Assembly: GCA_028015205.1 (NCBI GenBank)
Contig: CM051516.1
Coordinates: forward strand, 54,688,230 to 54,752,229
Direction: 5' to 3'
Origin: Mytilisepta virgata
Lineage: Eukaryota > Mollusca > Bivalvia > Mytilida > Mytilidae
DNA length: 64,000 nt
Under the pieces are notes generated by a model, which ran no database searches, was not told where the DNA came from, and worked only from the letters and a program-made list of their open reading frames with translations. Shown here piece after piece: positions 11,847 to 21,535 of the stretch. Position numbers and translations under genes: made by a program. Each line of letters begins with the position of its first letter. Position 1 is the first letter of the stretch.

Positions 11847-12163
11847 TAAGGTGGGATTACTCTACCAGGAATAAATTATTGTGGACCTTATCATAGGATG
11901 GATATACCCACAAAGAATAAATTATATGGGGTTTGCAGAAGTCATGATCTTTGTTACTCCGATTTTCCAGGAGGAAACAAGACTGTTGCAAAAAGATGTC
12001 CAAATTAAAACAAGTAAAACCCTCATCTGTTGGAGAGGCCGTGAACAGAAAAATTGTTCAAGGTGTAATAGGAGCAAAGAGTAAATTGGGACTTGGAGTA
12101 AAAAAAAAGGCGCAGGCAGCAGAGCGCCTAGCAAAAAGAGGAAATGAAGTGCACAGACAAAAA
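11738..12163 (+). pseudogene. Phospholipase A2-domain protein (parvovirus VP1u/secretory PLA2-like), broken
   Basis: A short basic N-terminal part starts at ATG 11738 and ends at a stop. One frame over, 11850-12008 encodes the PLA2 core: LPGINYCGPYHRMD (calcium-loop region) followed by CRSHDLCY, which carries the catalytic His-Asp pair and flanking cysteines. The next frame, from about 11996, encodes a lysine-rich segment ending AKSKLGLG, which resembles the helix after the PLA2 core in parvovirus VP1. Parvoviral VP1 PLA2 acts on endosomal membranes during entry; a virion role here is inference. The calcium loop has Tyr where the YxGxG pattern has Gly. The gene is divergent from the capsid gene and truncated by a dispersed repeat at 12164. 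Confidence 0.75.
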
Positions 12164-12346
12164 GGACAAATATACCTAAGGAGCAATCAAAACAAACGTA
12201 ATCCATTGGACAGACAAACCCGGGAAGACAAATGAACAACCACAAGCACAACAAATAAACACAGAAAACTAAAAAACAATGAACAACACGAACTCCTATA
12301 AAAACCAGGAGTGAACCCAGGTGCTCCGGAAGGGTAAGCAGTTCCT
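12164..12346 (-). repeat. Dispersed RT-tail repeat inserted in the Polinton
   Basis: This is the reverse complement of the repeat at 60960-61142 (also 21700-21890 and 46210-46385). It separates the PLA2 gene from the integrase. The 161-codon minus-strand frame across it is repeat-derived. Confidence 0.8.
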
Positions 12347-12351
12347 GAAAA

Positions 12352-12973
12352 TTAGCAATAAAAAAGTTTTCCCTCCGACGAGCGGAACTGTCCCATGCCG
12401 ATGACACTTGGAGTGCCGATCTTATTCAAGACATAATAAGATGTACAAGAATTTACTCAATATAATTGACGTATTTTCCGAATACGCGTGGAGTGTGGCA
12501 CTAAAATCAAAAACAGGACAAGAAGTGAGCGAAGGGTTCAGAAGGGTAAGATGTCCCGCTACTTCATTGCTAATAACACATATAATTATATAGCGGTACT
12601 ACCGAAACTCATAAAGCAATACAGTAATACGAATTTGTATCCGGATGCGCAGAAATCCTCAAAGACCCAAAAATTTTTTGAAATTTGCACGTTTGAAAAG
12701 GGTTACACACCCAACTGGACTGAACAGATATTTACGATATCCGCGATTCAGTACACGTAGAATTACAGACTTGAATAATGAGCCAATAGAAGGTAGTTTT
12801 TACGAACCCGAACTCCAGAAAAAGATCAAGAGACATACCTTATTGGAAAGATCATCAGACTGGATAAAAAGAATGGGAGTGTATATATCAAATGGAAAGG
12901 ATATCCAGACAAATTTAATTTCTGGATTCCCATGTCAGACCTGGAGACCCTCCGACCTAATTCTTTCAAGTAG
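12352..12973 (+). pseudogene. Polinton integrase (rve family) with chromo-like C-terminus, internally deleted
   Basis: Two frames encode the N-terminal catalytic-core start: TWSADL, holding the first Asp of the DDE triad, then NIIDVFSEYAWSVALKSKTG. The sequence then jumps to ANNTYNYI, which in this family lies beyond the second Asp and the Glu, so both are deleted. Next come GYTPNWTEQIFTISAIQYT and NEPIEGSFYEPELQ. The last frame gives WKGYPDKFNFWIPM, a chromo-like motif, and a stop at 12971-12973. The family inserts the element and makes the 6-bp target duplication. This copy cannot be catalytic because two of three triad residues are missing. Confidence 0.85.
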
Positions 12974-13274
12974 AGCTTCTGTATTGTCTTTATCCCACCA
13001 AATATAATCTGGTAATTTTGGAAAAGTACCGTGAACCGAAACCCTTAATTTACTCCCGGTTATAGCTCCGTCTACTAGATGTGGAATCTTGCTGTCCTCC
13101 TCAACATTGAGTATTGTATACTTTTCCGTTAGTAATTTGTCTGAAGAAATCGGGTTGCGCATTTTATTTTGTTTAACTTCTCTCAACACCACCACAACAT
13201 AGTGACAACAGACCTCCTAACCTTTCATAGTAAGACTCATTGTCGAAGTCAACAGTTGGCGATTTGTCACGTAT
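12935..13274 (-). pseudogene. Polinton hypothetical acidic protein, copy A
   Basis: The longest open part is 13195-12935 and ends EALLERIRSEGLQV, its 3' end overlapping the convergent integrase by about 40 bp. Upstream, another frame reads DKSPTVDFDNESYYE, matching the acidic start of copy B, so a frameshift separates head and body. The start codon is lost. The body shares HLV...AIT...KLR..VHGTFPK with copy B. I do not recognise the family. Its place next to the integrase suggests an element-specific accessory gene. Confidence 0.5.
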
Positions 13275-13400
13275 CTTTCTTTTGTTTTAATTTTTAATCA
13301 TACAAATGATGCAAACAAAAAAGAAGGATTACGCTCTTCAGAATTCCCATGTCACTCCGTCTTAAATATTTCAAGTAGAGGTCTTTATACTTTCTTTATT

Positions 13401-13726
13401 TCAGAAAATATACTCTCCGATCGAGCTATCTGGTGATTTTGGAAAAGTACCATGTACCCACAACCTTAATTTAATATCGGTAATAGCTTTTTCTACAAGA
13501 TGTAGAATCATGCCGTCGTCCTCAATACCGAGTACTTTATACATTCCACGTGGTAATTTTTTAAAGAAATCAGCTGGCCGCACTCGTTTATTGCTTTTAG
13601 ATACTTTCTTCTTCTCTCGTAGTCGGTCTCTTCGTAGTCGTAGTCAGACTCTTTCTAGTCAGACTCATCCTCGTAGTCGGACTCTTCGTAGTCAGAATCG
13701 TCAACAGTTGGTGGTTTGTCACTCAT
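13401..13726 (-). pseudogene. Polinton hypothetical acidic protein, copy B
   Basis: It starts at ATG 13726 with SDKPPTVDDSDYEESDYEDE, then a TAG, more Asp/Tyr/Glu repeats and a frameshift. The body, from about 13583, contains KKLPRGMYKVLGIEDDG and VHGTFPKSPD. It is a tandem paralogue of copy A. Downstream of its stop (13345-13400) lies a remnant of the integrase 3' end, so about 390 bp was duplicated as a block. The function is unknown. Confidence 0.5.
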
Positions 13727-13740
13727 CTTTCTTTTTGTTT

Positions 13741-14600
13741 AATTTTAAAATGATATTGATCAAAGTTACTTCCGTTGTAGGCGTTAACGACGAGATCATC
13801 TTCGTCGATTTGCATTAAATAGAGGACGAAGTCACCGACACAATTGTTACCGGCAAAATATTTGAAAACCCTCCTCTTCTTCCACAAATTCCAGAACGTA
13901 CGGCGTGTGGACTTCGTGACCGTCTACCGTTCTACGGTAAGTCTCTATATCATAGTGGATCACGTCGTGGTTAATATAATATTGCTCTTCTTCGCCTTTC
14001 TGATTAGACATCTGCCCTTTTTCTGTATTACCGCTTGATAATATCCAGCCATATTATCGTTGCAGTTGTGCTATATCTTATATTTCCTTCCACAATGGGG
14101 ACAGACGATCGAACAAGTATGTTTTTCATCCTCGAAATAACTCTCATCGCAGAACTCGCACATCATTTTCTCTTGAGCAAAAATGACGGTGTAATGCCCC
14201 TCGGACAGCTCTATATTAGTGAGGCATCCCCTGTTCTTGTGTTCTTTTGTTTCGGCGCAATATAAAAGCGATCGGTGTTCTAGGCGCCAGATTGTTATCC
14301 CGCCTTATCAAATCACACAATGTAATTGTGGAAATAAATCCCCGTAATATTTCTCCCTACATCGGAAGAAACAGTTGTTATTGGTAGATTTCAGATATTT
14401 TCTCTTTACCCCATCTGTTATCTTCTCTGACTTTTCTCTGGACCAACATCCACCGTCTGGAGGCCTCACTTCTTTAATTCTGATCTCTATTATCTCGTTC
14501 ATGTAGTCCTTGTTCGGTGCGAGATGAATACCCGTGTAATTCCGGTACAGGTCAAATCGGCAAAATCAATGATGAGAAATGAGTTCATACTCTTGGTTAT
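13741..14600 (-). pseudogene. Protein-primed DNA polymerase B, N-terminal fragment
   Basis: Minus-strand frames give an N-terminal region (14502-14308, including STNNNCFFRC), then a zinc-binding segment CEFCDESYFE...CSIVCPHCGRKY (about 14170-14070), then the 3'-5' exonuclease domain: HYDIETYR (Exo I, with D-x-E) near 13970 and AYNGSNFDQYHF (Exo II) near 13760. The sequence breaks off just after Exo II. The rest of the exonuclease and the whole polymerase domain, which should follow toward lower coordinates, are gone, replaced by copy B of the acidic gene. Stops and frameshifts occur throughout. Family members replicate Polinton DNA with protein priming. This remnant is inactive. Confidence 0.8.
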
Positions 14601-14710
14601 ATTGTATCTATAGCTCAGCGTACCTCGTCGCTCGTTAGAGAACCTTGATCACCTTGAGGGTAACTGACTCTATACGACCTAATCCCGTTCTGATCTTTCG
14701 TACCTTTTAT

Positions 14711-14914
14711 TTAATTTTCTATTTTAAAACTGGAGTCAGGCATAATCGCCGCTGCACGCTTACAATGCTCATTAGATCTACAGTGATACTTTTATGCTGT
14801 TACAAAAAGGAGTGTATTACAGATCTCACAGTAGAACGTGTGAGAGTAGTAGTACTTCTTTGAGGTTTCTCTGTTGTTAGCACGTCTTCTCTCGTCATCT
14901 GTTTTGTACAACAT
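14711..14914 (-). pseudogene. Small zinc-finger protein of the Polinton
   Basis: From ATG 14914 one frame runs to a stop at 14711 with a single internal TAA. It starts with an Arg/Lys-rich segment, then FYCEICNTLLF (C-x2-C), then YHC and a further EHCKR, giving a possible Cys/His zinc-binding set. About 67 codons. It lies upstream of the polymerase fragment on the same strand. The role is unknown; nucleic-acid binding is inferred from the finger and basic residues. Confidence 0.5.
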
Positions 14915-14940
14915 TATCCTCCTTATTTATAATAATCTAT

Positions 14941-15078
14941 TTATCCTTCTCTGAATGCTTCGCGAAGTGATTCGCAGGGTGCCCTTGCCCAGTAACCTAC
15001 CGATGTCGCAGAATCATACTTTCTTATCTCCTTGATTAACGCACCTGGTTTTGGCGCCTCCGGCACGCGTGTTGGGAT
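14941..15078 (-). pseudogene. Short segment resembling histone H3 alphaN/alpha1
   Basis: In the frame 15078-14941 the peptide includes PKPGALIKEIRKYDSATS and ends at a stop. The pattern PG-x-x-A-L-x-EIR-x-Y-x-x-ST, followed about ten residues later by P and then L-RE, follows the order of the conserved H3 region before and within helix 1. The match is about 35 residues, with no tail and no histone fold after it. It overlaps the end of the basic protein gene (15036-15335) in another frame, so it may be that gene's frameshifted C-terminus and the similarity may be chance. Confidence 0.35.
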
Positions 15079-15335
15079 TTATTGGTTTTAGGGTACGCCT
15101 TGGGTGATAGTTTTTCTGTCACGTATTTTCCCACCTTTTCGCCTTGTTTTTTACTCCCAGTGTCTAATGCCGCGGTCGCTGATTTATTTATTGTCTCTTT
15201 TGCTATTTGTTTTCCAGCACTAAATACTAGTATACTATCGAATAGACCAGCACCCTGCTGCGCATTCTGTTGTTCCCTCGTTATAGGGTCAAAAGATATA
15301 TATATTCCCAGCTTCTTATTGTACACTCTCTTCAT
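15036..15335 (-). pseudogene. Small basic Ala/Lys-rich protein of the Polinton
   Basis: Starting at the methionine at 15335 (MKRVYNKKLG), the protein has a Gly-Ala motif (QQGAGLFDSILVFSAGKQIA) followed by an Ala/Lys/Gly-rich helix (TAALDTGSKKQGEKVGKY). Gly-Ala then Lys-rich amphipathic helices are common in small structural proteins of Polintons. It starts 14 bp after the stop of the next gene, suggesting one transcription unit. The C-terminus is probably frameshifted near 15070. Function unknown; a minor virion role is inferred. Confidence 0.5.
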
Positions 15336-15348
15336 TTTTTTGTACTCT

Positions 15349-16121
15349 TTATAGTTCTCTGATAATAAAAGTAAAGCTAGTATCAACACCATTCAGATCT
15401 ATATTTCTTTCGTCTGCATCAGTTACCCAAACAGGATAGACTCGAGTCTCTACTTATTTACTCTCGATTATCCTATATGGTACGATTTTCGTTCGAATGG
15501 GTAATTCCTAGTCAGATTTGGAGTACTAAGTACGTAGATGGCGTCACCAAACTTATATCTAGAACGGATTCTTTAAACAGATCACAGTGTTTGTAAACAG
15601 AGTCAGTCACATTTGTTATATTACAAGGTAATTTACTACCGTATTCTTCGGTCTTTGTCACTATTTTACTATTGTGTTCTTCTAGCTCCTTTACTTTTTT
15701 CTTCTCAAACCCGATTAAATCAACAAAGTTCTCCTCTCTCAGATTCAGTTGAGTATTGGCGTTTAGTGTGATGAGTACTTTGAAGTTCGTTAATTCAAAG
15801 TTTAACTTAATTTGACTATCTTCGATTTTATCATTTACCGATAGATACCCAGCTATATATGTGGCCATGTCCTCGTTACTATAACTTCCGTTGACGAAGA
15901 TTAATTCTGTAAATGTTTTCCCAGAGTCAACACTGTATTTCACGTTCTTATTATTACAGGACTCATATATATTATATCAACTGTACGTCCTAGTATGTAT
16001 CTGAGATAGACCAAATTCGTATTGTTTATTCTTATCTAGCACGAGGCACAAAATCAGAGGGGGTATTATCTCCCCCCGTTTGTCTTACAGCATAACTAGA
16101 TAATATAATTTTCTGTTCCAT
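15349..16121 (-). pseudogene. Polinton virion-type protein (penton/minor capsid candidate)
   Basis: The gene starts MEQKIILSSYAVRQ at 16121. After frameshifts come LDKNKQYEFGL, the long open part 15943-15512 (YSVDSGKTFTELIFVNG, VLITLNANTQLNLRE, FVDLIGFEKK) and, in a third frame, VTDADERNIDLNGVDTSF with stop TAA at 15349-15351. I know this combination, with a terminal ID-L-N-G-x-x-x-S/T-F-x-F strand, from a conserved protein of Polinton-like elements thought to be a virion component. The penton assignment is tentative. At least three frameshifts separate the parts. Confidence 0.6.
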
Positions 16122-16129
16122 TTTTTATT

Positions 16130-17098
16130 ACTCAAAATAGTATCTATATAGTGACTCGTGTTGCTATCCTGTCATCTCCCCATTCTGCAGAAGAGTATAT
16201 ATAATAGACATTCCTTCATTCAATAGAGCAACATTAGTATTACCAGAGTCTATATTCCCAATCACAAGTTAAAGTCGATTTAAAAGACTATCCAAATTAT
16301 TGCAAAAAATATGTTTGTATTTACCGCTTGTCTTCACTAGTGGCGAGAGGGAGACCATATTTATGAATGTCCTCTACTGAATCTGTGACCCCTTTTGCGA
16401 GCTGTACCTCTTTGTCACTAGATCGATAAATTCATCATCTACATTTTCATCCAATACTAGATTTCCCGTCTTGTCTAGTCCATTCAACTTATTATATTCG
16501 AGGAGATGCTGCAAAACCAATACTAGATCAGAAAAGGCACCAGAAGTATCGATCTTGTAAGACCCTTTCGAGGATAAACCTTTCCCAGTTTTACCTTGCA
16601 ATTTTTATAGTACCTCCTATTTTTCTTTATCATTTCGTTCAGGAGGCATAAATGGGTCTTTAGCTTTCTTTTTTAATCTTCCAAGCTCTCTATTATATCT
16701 TTGTGCGTGTATAATCTTATTTTAAGTATCTAAAAATGTATCGCCTTCATGTTGTTTCTCAGCATCAAGATTTTCGAGGTGCATGCCAGTTGGATCCATT
16801 TCAACGGCTTTAAATCCTCTGCTCCCTCCAATTCCTCTTCCTCGTCTATTTGCGGTTATGCTTCTTCCTGTATTGGTAAGGGTTGATATACGGGTACTAA
16901 TTAATTGGCAGCTGGTTTAGGTGCCTCCGGTATTTTTTCTATCGCCTTTGTTACTGGCTCAAAGATCTCATTATATCTACTAGTATCTGCTTATACACTT
17001 TTTCTTATTTTTTCTTGCTTCTTCCTTAATCTAAACTCCTTTACTGTTTTTTCTGCTTTGGACTTTTTTAAAGCCATCTCTCTCAATGCATGCAACAT
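16130..17098 (-). pseudogene. Polinton conserved Lys/Glu-rich protein, broken
   Basis: It begins at ATG 17098 with a charged helix (ALKKSKAEKTVKEFRLRKKQ), then FEPVTKAIEKIPEAPKPAA and an acidic stretch IDEEEELEGAEDL. Next are AQRYNRELGRLKKKAKDPF and the open segment 16601-16374 (GAFSDLVLVLQHLLEY, VDDEFIDLVTKRYSSQKG). Further frames continue toward 16130. The parts line up in order across several frames, so this is one gene with frameshifts and stops. I do not know a biochemical function. It is head-to-head with the fibre gene across a 36-bp gap. Confidence 0.5.
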
Positions 17099-17134
17099 TA
17101 TTTTTTCTTTTCTTTATAAAATAAAAGTTAAAAA
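17099..17134. promoter_or_regulatory. Divergent promoter between Polinton genes
   Basis: Only 36 bp separate the start of the minus-strand conserved gene (17098) from the start of the fibre gene (17135). The gap holds a T-rich tract and a TATA-like tataaaataaaa beginning near 17115. Confidence 0.4.
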
Positions 17135-18605
17135 ATGGGTATCTTTAACTAAATATCTCAGGTAGGGTCTTTAAATCCAGTAGGGCAAACAGACACTAAT
17201 TTTAATATAGTACTAAGTAAATATGCAAGAAAAGCGCAATTAGATAGAATAAGTAAAGAGTGCCTACGGGGTGGGAAAGATCTGGACTTGAGCGGGTTCA
17301 AAATCAACTATTAAACAGATTGCTGATATTTTCTTTCCTGCAAAAGCACAAAAAGATTTGGATATTAACAAGAAACAGATTAGGAATTGGAGACTGATTT
17401 AAATGATCCAACGTGTGCGGTCAACAAAAAGTCATTGCAGCAGAAGATAGACATACAAAAACGGGACTTTTTATCTGCAGACCGGAGATAAGAAAGGAGT
17501 TGGGTGATAAAGAGACGTGATTTGGCTAGCAAGTCTTTTGTTAATGCAAACGAGACAAAATTGAGGAAAGACTTGTATAGTCTTTATCTAAGACCAATAC
17601 ACCTCTCACAGTTTTAGTGCACTACCACAGTTTGGAGGATCTACTGGTGGATCTACTGCAGACGTATACTCCAAGAGTGAAGTTGATGCCAAATCTGATG
17701 CACTACCAGAAAACCATGTGTACACAAAGAGTGAATTGGATGCAAAATTGCAGTCTGACTTGTATACCAAGAATGGGCTGGATACAAAATTTCAGGATTC
17801 TTTAATGGTGATTACAAGAGAGGACTTAGAAAATTCGTCGATAAATCTGCGAAAAAAAGTACGAAAAGAAGCAAGCCGCATCATTTCTCGCTACGGTAAA
17901 AGCTGAGTGGAATTACTCAGGAGATACGAAAGTCAAGTGGTTATCGGAGTATGTGTATAATAATAATATCTAAGAGGATTATGATAATTGGACATTGACT
18001 TTGAAACCGACTGATAAGGGTGAAAACCTTTATTTACTGGGTACACACCTGGTTTTTCGTGGAGGAAAAGGGAGTATTACGCCTACCCATTCAATGTCAG
18101 ATTAAATCAGCTGGGCGCCTCGAAAGTAATATCTTTTAAAAAATTAAGAAAGGGTGATAGGGCTGAGATGACACTGTTTCCTGTCGAAAGAATAACGCGA
18201 CTTGTTCGTGGAATTTTGAACATAGTGGGTATCAGGGAGGTCCTAATACCTATATGAAATTAACTGAAAAGAGCAAGGTAGCAGTGATAGAATTAGAAAA
18301 TCCGACCCACTTCTTGAACCGTTTTTTACAAGGATGGATCAACTACATACACCTCGTGTTATAAAAGAGAAACACTATCTACTACTAATATAGAATATAT
18401 GGAAACCAGAAATTTTATAAGTCATTCTCATCAAAACGAGATTGAATTCACACGGAAATTTGAGAACTTGATGAATTATTTCTTGGAGGGGTATCTTCTA
18501 GTGGAATTACTTGGTTGGTCTCGCCTTTAACATCATTGAATGTTATTGAGGTAGATATCTGCCCCAACCAACTTGTAAATAAAGCAATGATAACCAAACT
18601 TCGGT
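17135..18605 (+). pseudogene. Coiled-coil fibre protein of the Polinton, broken
   Basis: Starting at ATG 17135, the N-terminus reads VGSLNPVGQTDTNFNIVLSK after one stop. The middle contains GGSTGGST-type linkers and repeated VYTKSELDAKLQ / LYTKNGLDTKFQ units (about 17660-17810). Y-T/S-K-x-E-V/L-D-A-K repeats are the hallmark of trimeric coiled-coil shafts in phage and viral fibres. The C-terminal part (about 17900-18400) has DYDNWTLTLKPTDKGENLYL and SKVAVIELENP and looks beta-rich, as a knob would. It ends next to the right TIR. There are many stops and frameshifts and an internal deletion relative to the relic at 29190-30055. A receptor-binding spike is the natural inference. Confidence 0.65.
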
Positions 18606-18807
18606 AAAACAAAATTAAAAAATCACAAGGAAAGGGGGGGTGTAAAATAGTCATATGACTATTTTGACGGGGGTTTTAACGAACTTTTTGAATGCGCCCT
18701 TTGACTAATGGAGCAAAATAACTACATGGCTATTTTGGGGTCGGTTTCGAATGCGCCCTTGGAATTTTGGTCAGAAAAAAGTTTACTTTTATGCGATATT
18801 AACTACT
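18588..18807 (-). repeat. Polinton right terminal inverted repeat
   Basis: It is the inverted partner of 7902-8120 and ends tatgcgatattaactact. The following six bases, tctatc, pair with tcaatc at 7896-7901 as an almost perfect target duplication. Confidence 0.9.
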
Positions 18808-19392
18808 TCTATCCATCGTTTCGACATGTGCAAATATAATTGGGCTTAAGGGCTAAAGGGAGGATATTTTTATCTTGATTACAAACTAAGATATAGCCAG
18901 ATAACTCAATTAAAAATATTGTTTCCTGGTTATCTGACAGTTCTAGTTCTTGTGTCTGTGTTTCAAATATTTCAAGAAATTATTATTTCCAATTGCAATA
19001 AGTGCCACAAATTAGCAATATAGTGTGAAAATACGAAATTAAAGCGGCTATATAGACATAACAAATTCAGTGACCCCATAATTTGTATTACTTCTTTGGT
19101 TCTCCATACCAAAAAATATATCTGTCAAATTGCATAGGTAGTGTTGTCTTTACGCGAGTATCTGTGTTGTGTTTTTATTTCATATCATTACCTAGTTTAG
19201 ATTTTGTCAGGAATGGAAAATCAGGAGCCTGTACATGAACAAGTGTTTTCCATGTCTCTAACATGGGAATATGGATACGTATCAACTATCAAGACAGCCA
19301 AATTGACGCCGAATTATAAGGATATTTTAGTTCAATTTTAAGAGTTTTCAGTTATTAACTTGAAAGATAAATCCCTTTGTTTTACGTTCTCT
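18808..19392. other. AT-rich DNA, no gene recognised
   Basis: I see no coding signature or recognisable repeat in this stretch right of the Polinton. Confidence 0.5.
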
Positions 19393-19615
19393 TTTATTTA
19401 AGGTAACAGGTACGTAAATGGGCTATCTCACGGAGTTGTATGAAATTTTGCAAGCAATTAGAGCATGTGGAACTGTATATAAATATCGAAAAAATAAAGA
19501 AGTAACTTTTATACTTTCGGATCTATAGCAAATTGAATATTCTGTAGAAAGAAGTACAAATGTATAGAATGCCCGTAAATATCGCAAAAAAATTTTGAAA
19601 AATTTTACTTTAAAT
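19393..19615 (+). repeat. Dispersed repeat (inverted partner at 24605-24830)
   Basis: Beginning aaggtaacaggtacgtaaatg, it matches the reverse complement of 24605-24830, with scattered differences, for about 220 bp. It lies immediately before the LINE remnant and may be the end of a transposon whose other copy is at 24190-24830. Confidence 0.6.
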
Positions 19616-19649
19616 TGCCTTTCTGAAACTGTAATTCGGAATATCTAGA

Positions 19650-20403
19650 CTTAAAAAAAGCTATTCCCAACAAATTTATAAATATATTCAAGGAAAATCT
19701 GACTGTACCTGATAAAAACTATTTAAGATTACAGATAGATAGTGATTTGCATTTTGTGAACAAACAGGGAAAAACAATTGAACCAAGAGTGATCAGTATA
19801 AAAAACATTAGAGACTGCTTAACAATTAAAACGCTGCCGAAATGCCAAATCAGGTTTTTAACCGGGAAATAGAATGGCATGAAATATGGTCATTTTTAAA
19901 ACAAGTCCAAATTCACAGTAAAGTTAAAGAATTTCAATAGAAATGTGTTCATAATATTATATACACGGAATTTCGTCTGCAAAAAAATGAATTTATCTGA
20001 TGGGAAATGCCATTTGTGTCGAAATAGATATAATTTTGAAAACTTGGAACATTAATTTTTCAGATGTAACTTATCGAAAATAATCATAAATGAAATAGAA
20101 GAGATTTTCAAGACGACAGGTATTTTACACGATCTCTGAAGAAAACATGATTTTAGGGGTTATAAAGGGCACATTTAATCAAACCAACTTAATAAATATA
20201 GTAATCTTCTATTCAAAATGGGAAATTTGGAAATTTCGTAATAAAGTTAAATACGACAAAATACCAATACAAAACGACTCGTTTATCTCCTTTTGGCGTA
20301 ACGGTTTAAAAAATAATCTGACATTATCGCTAAGGACAACCACCTGCAACAATGTGGATAAACAAACTATTCAAACATTATTGACTGTTTTGGTCAAATA
20401 AAT
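19650..20403 (+). mobile_element. LINE ORF2 C-terminal remnant
   Basis: Successive frames read IFKENLTVPDKNYLRLQIDS, EWHEIWSFLKQVQ and KVKEFQ, then a zinc-knuckle region with C-x2-C near 20010 and HLIF-x-C near 20055, then the open frame 20147-20401 to a stop. The order W-x-x-I-W...K-E-F-Q-K...C-x2-C...H-x4-C is the zf-RVT tail of non-LTR retrotransposon ORF2 proteins. At least four frameshifts or stops occur. It belongs to a family different from the LINE at 3340-4620. Confidence 0.7.
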
Positions 20404-21535
20404 GTGAAAATATTTTAAATTTTCACCATTTCTATATTATACTCTAAAATATTTTTTTTTATATTTCATTTTTGAAAAATATAATTATTTTTCATTTTAT
20501 TCCATTTATTGACATTTTAGAAAAATAACATAATGTGACAGTGGCGGATTTAGCAGGGGCACAGGGGGCACGTGCCCCCCCCCCCCCCCCCCCCCAGTTG
20601 AGGTCACCAAAAAGAAAATTTATACGTAAAATTACTAGATACAAAGCTTCACATCGTTCAACATGGTCATAATTACGAATGGCAAATTTTAAGAAAGTGA
20701 CCATAACACGTTATCTATTGTAATGGTTGACTGCCACCTAGTTGTGAAAATTAACATGTATGTAACTTTTTACAAATCTGATAATAAAGATAAGAGTTAA
20801 TGAGATAGAAATGTATCACAGTGGAGAAAGTAAAATTAATTTTCCACCAGTGCCCCTTGAAGATTTGCAAGTGTTTAATTGAACATGCACCCTTCTTATA
20901 CAATGACTTACTTATTGATTCATTGTTAGCTGACGTGAATTGTTTTAAATACACACAAAAGATTATAAAAATATGTCTGTTTTTTTAAATTAATATATTT
21001 GAAATTCATTGGTAAGTAAAAATATCTGGACTTTTTTAATTTAAGTGTGTTGTTAGTACAAATGGGAATGTACAATATCTGATAAATCTTTACTACCATG
21101 ATTTGTTTAAACTGTTCCGACAAATGAGAGGTACATCAACATTTTTTTTATAATATTTATATCAGTGAGACTTCTGAAATATAAATTTAAAACCTTTAAT
21201 TTAATAAATTGTCATTTATTTTATTTAAAACTTGAAGATATTAATAATTGTCAAAAAATTTCTTCTCTCAGTTGATTGTTTTTAGCACCTCGGTGGCCGT
21301 GTAAAAGAACAAAAGTTTGAGATCCATTTTGAAATTTGATACATGTAACGTCAGAGAATCCAAACTACACTGGCTACCGAAAATGCAGCCACTTCAATCA
21401 TTATACTTTGAACTTTAAAACTGCCATCTTTCAGTGATTTTGCATGACATTTTTGACGGAACAAAATTATTAATTATTGAAAGTCTAATTACTTAATTTG
21501 GGTCCCCTTTTCAATTCGCTCATGGTACGTTTTTT
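20404..21535. other. AT-rich DNA with a poly-C tract
   Basis: No gene is seen. A run of about 20 C lies near 20575-20596, next to a repeat-like 'cagtggcggatttagcagggg'-type context that recurs inverted near 22150-22190, so this is repeat-derived. Confidence 0.45.

Larger units (their letters stand above)
7902..18807. mobile_element. Maverick/Polinton (adintovirus-type) element, decayed, 10.9 kb
   Basis: Two terminal inverted repeats of about 220 bp bound the element (7902-8120 and 18588-18807), beginning agtagttaatatcgcata on both sides. The six bases outside are tcaatc on the left and tctatc on the right, a 5/6 match that fits the 6-bp target duplication of Polinton integrases. Inside are a double-jelly-roll capsid gene, pX-like gene, PLA2 gene, integrase, polymerase B fragment, virion protein and fibre gene, arranged in several transcription units on both strands. 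Every gene carries stops, frameshifts or deletions. The packaging ATPase, the protease and most of the polymerase were not found, so this copy cannot move or form particles by itself. Confidence 0.9.

Noticed and set aside
11922..12407. 161-codon minus-strand frame, very hydrophobic, resembling a membrane protein
   Set aside because: It is the antisense of the PLA2 gene joined to a dispersed repeat; the same hydrophobic stretch recurs at every copy of the repeat.
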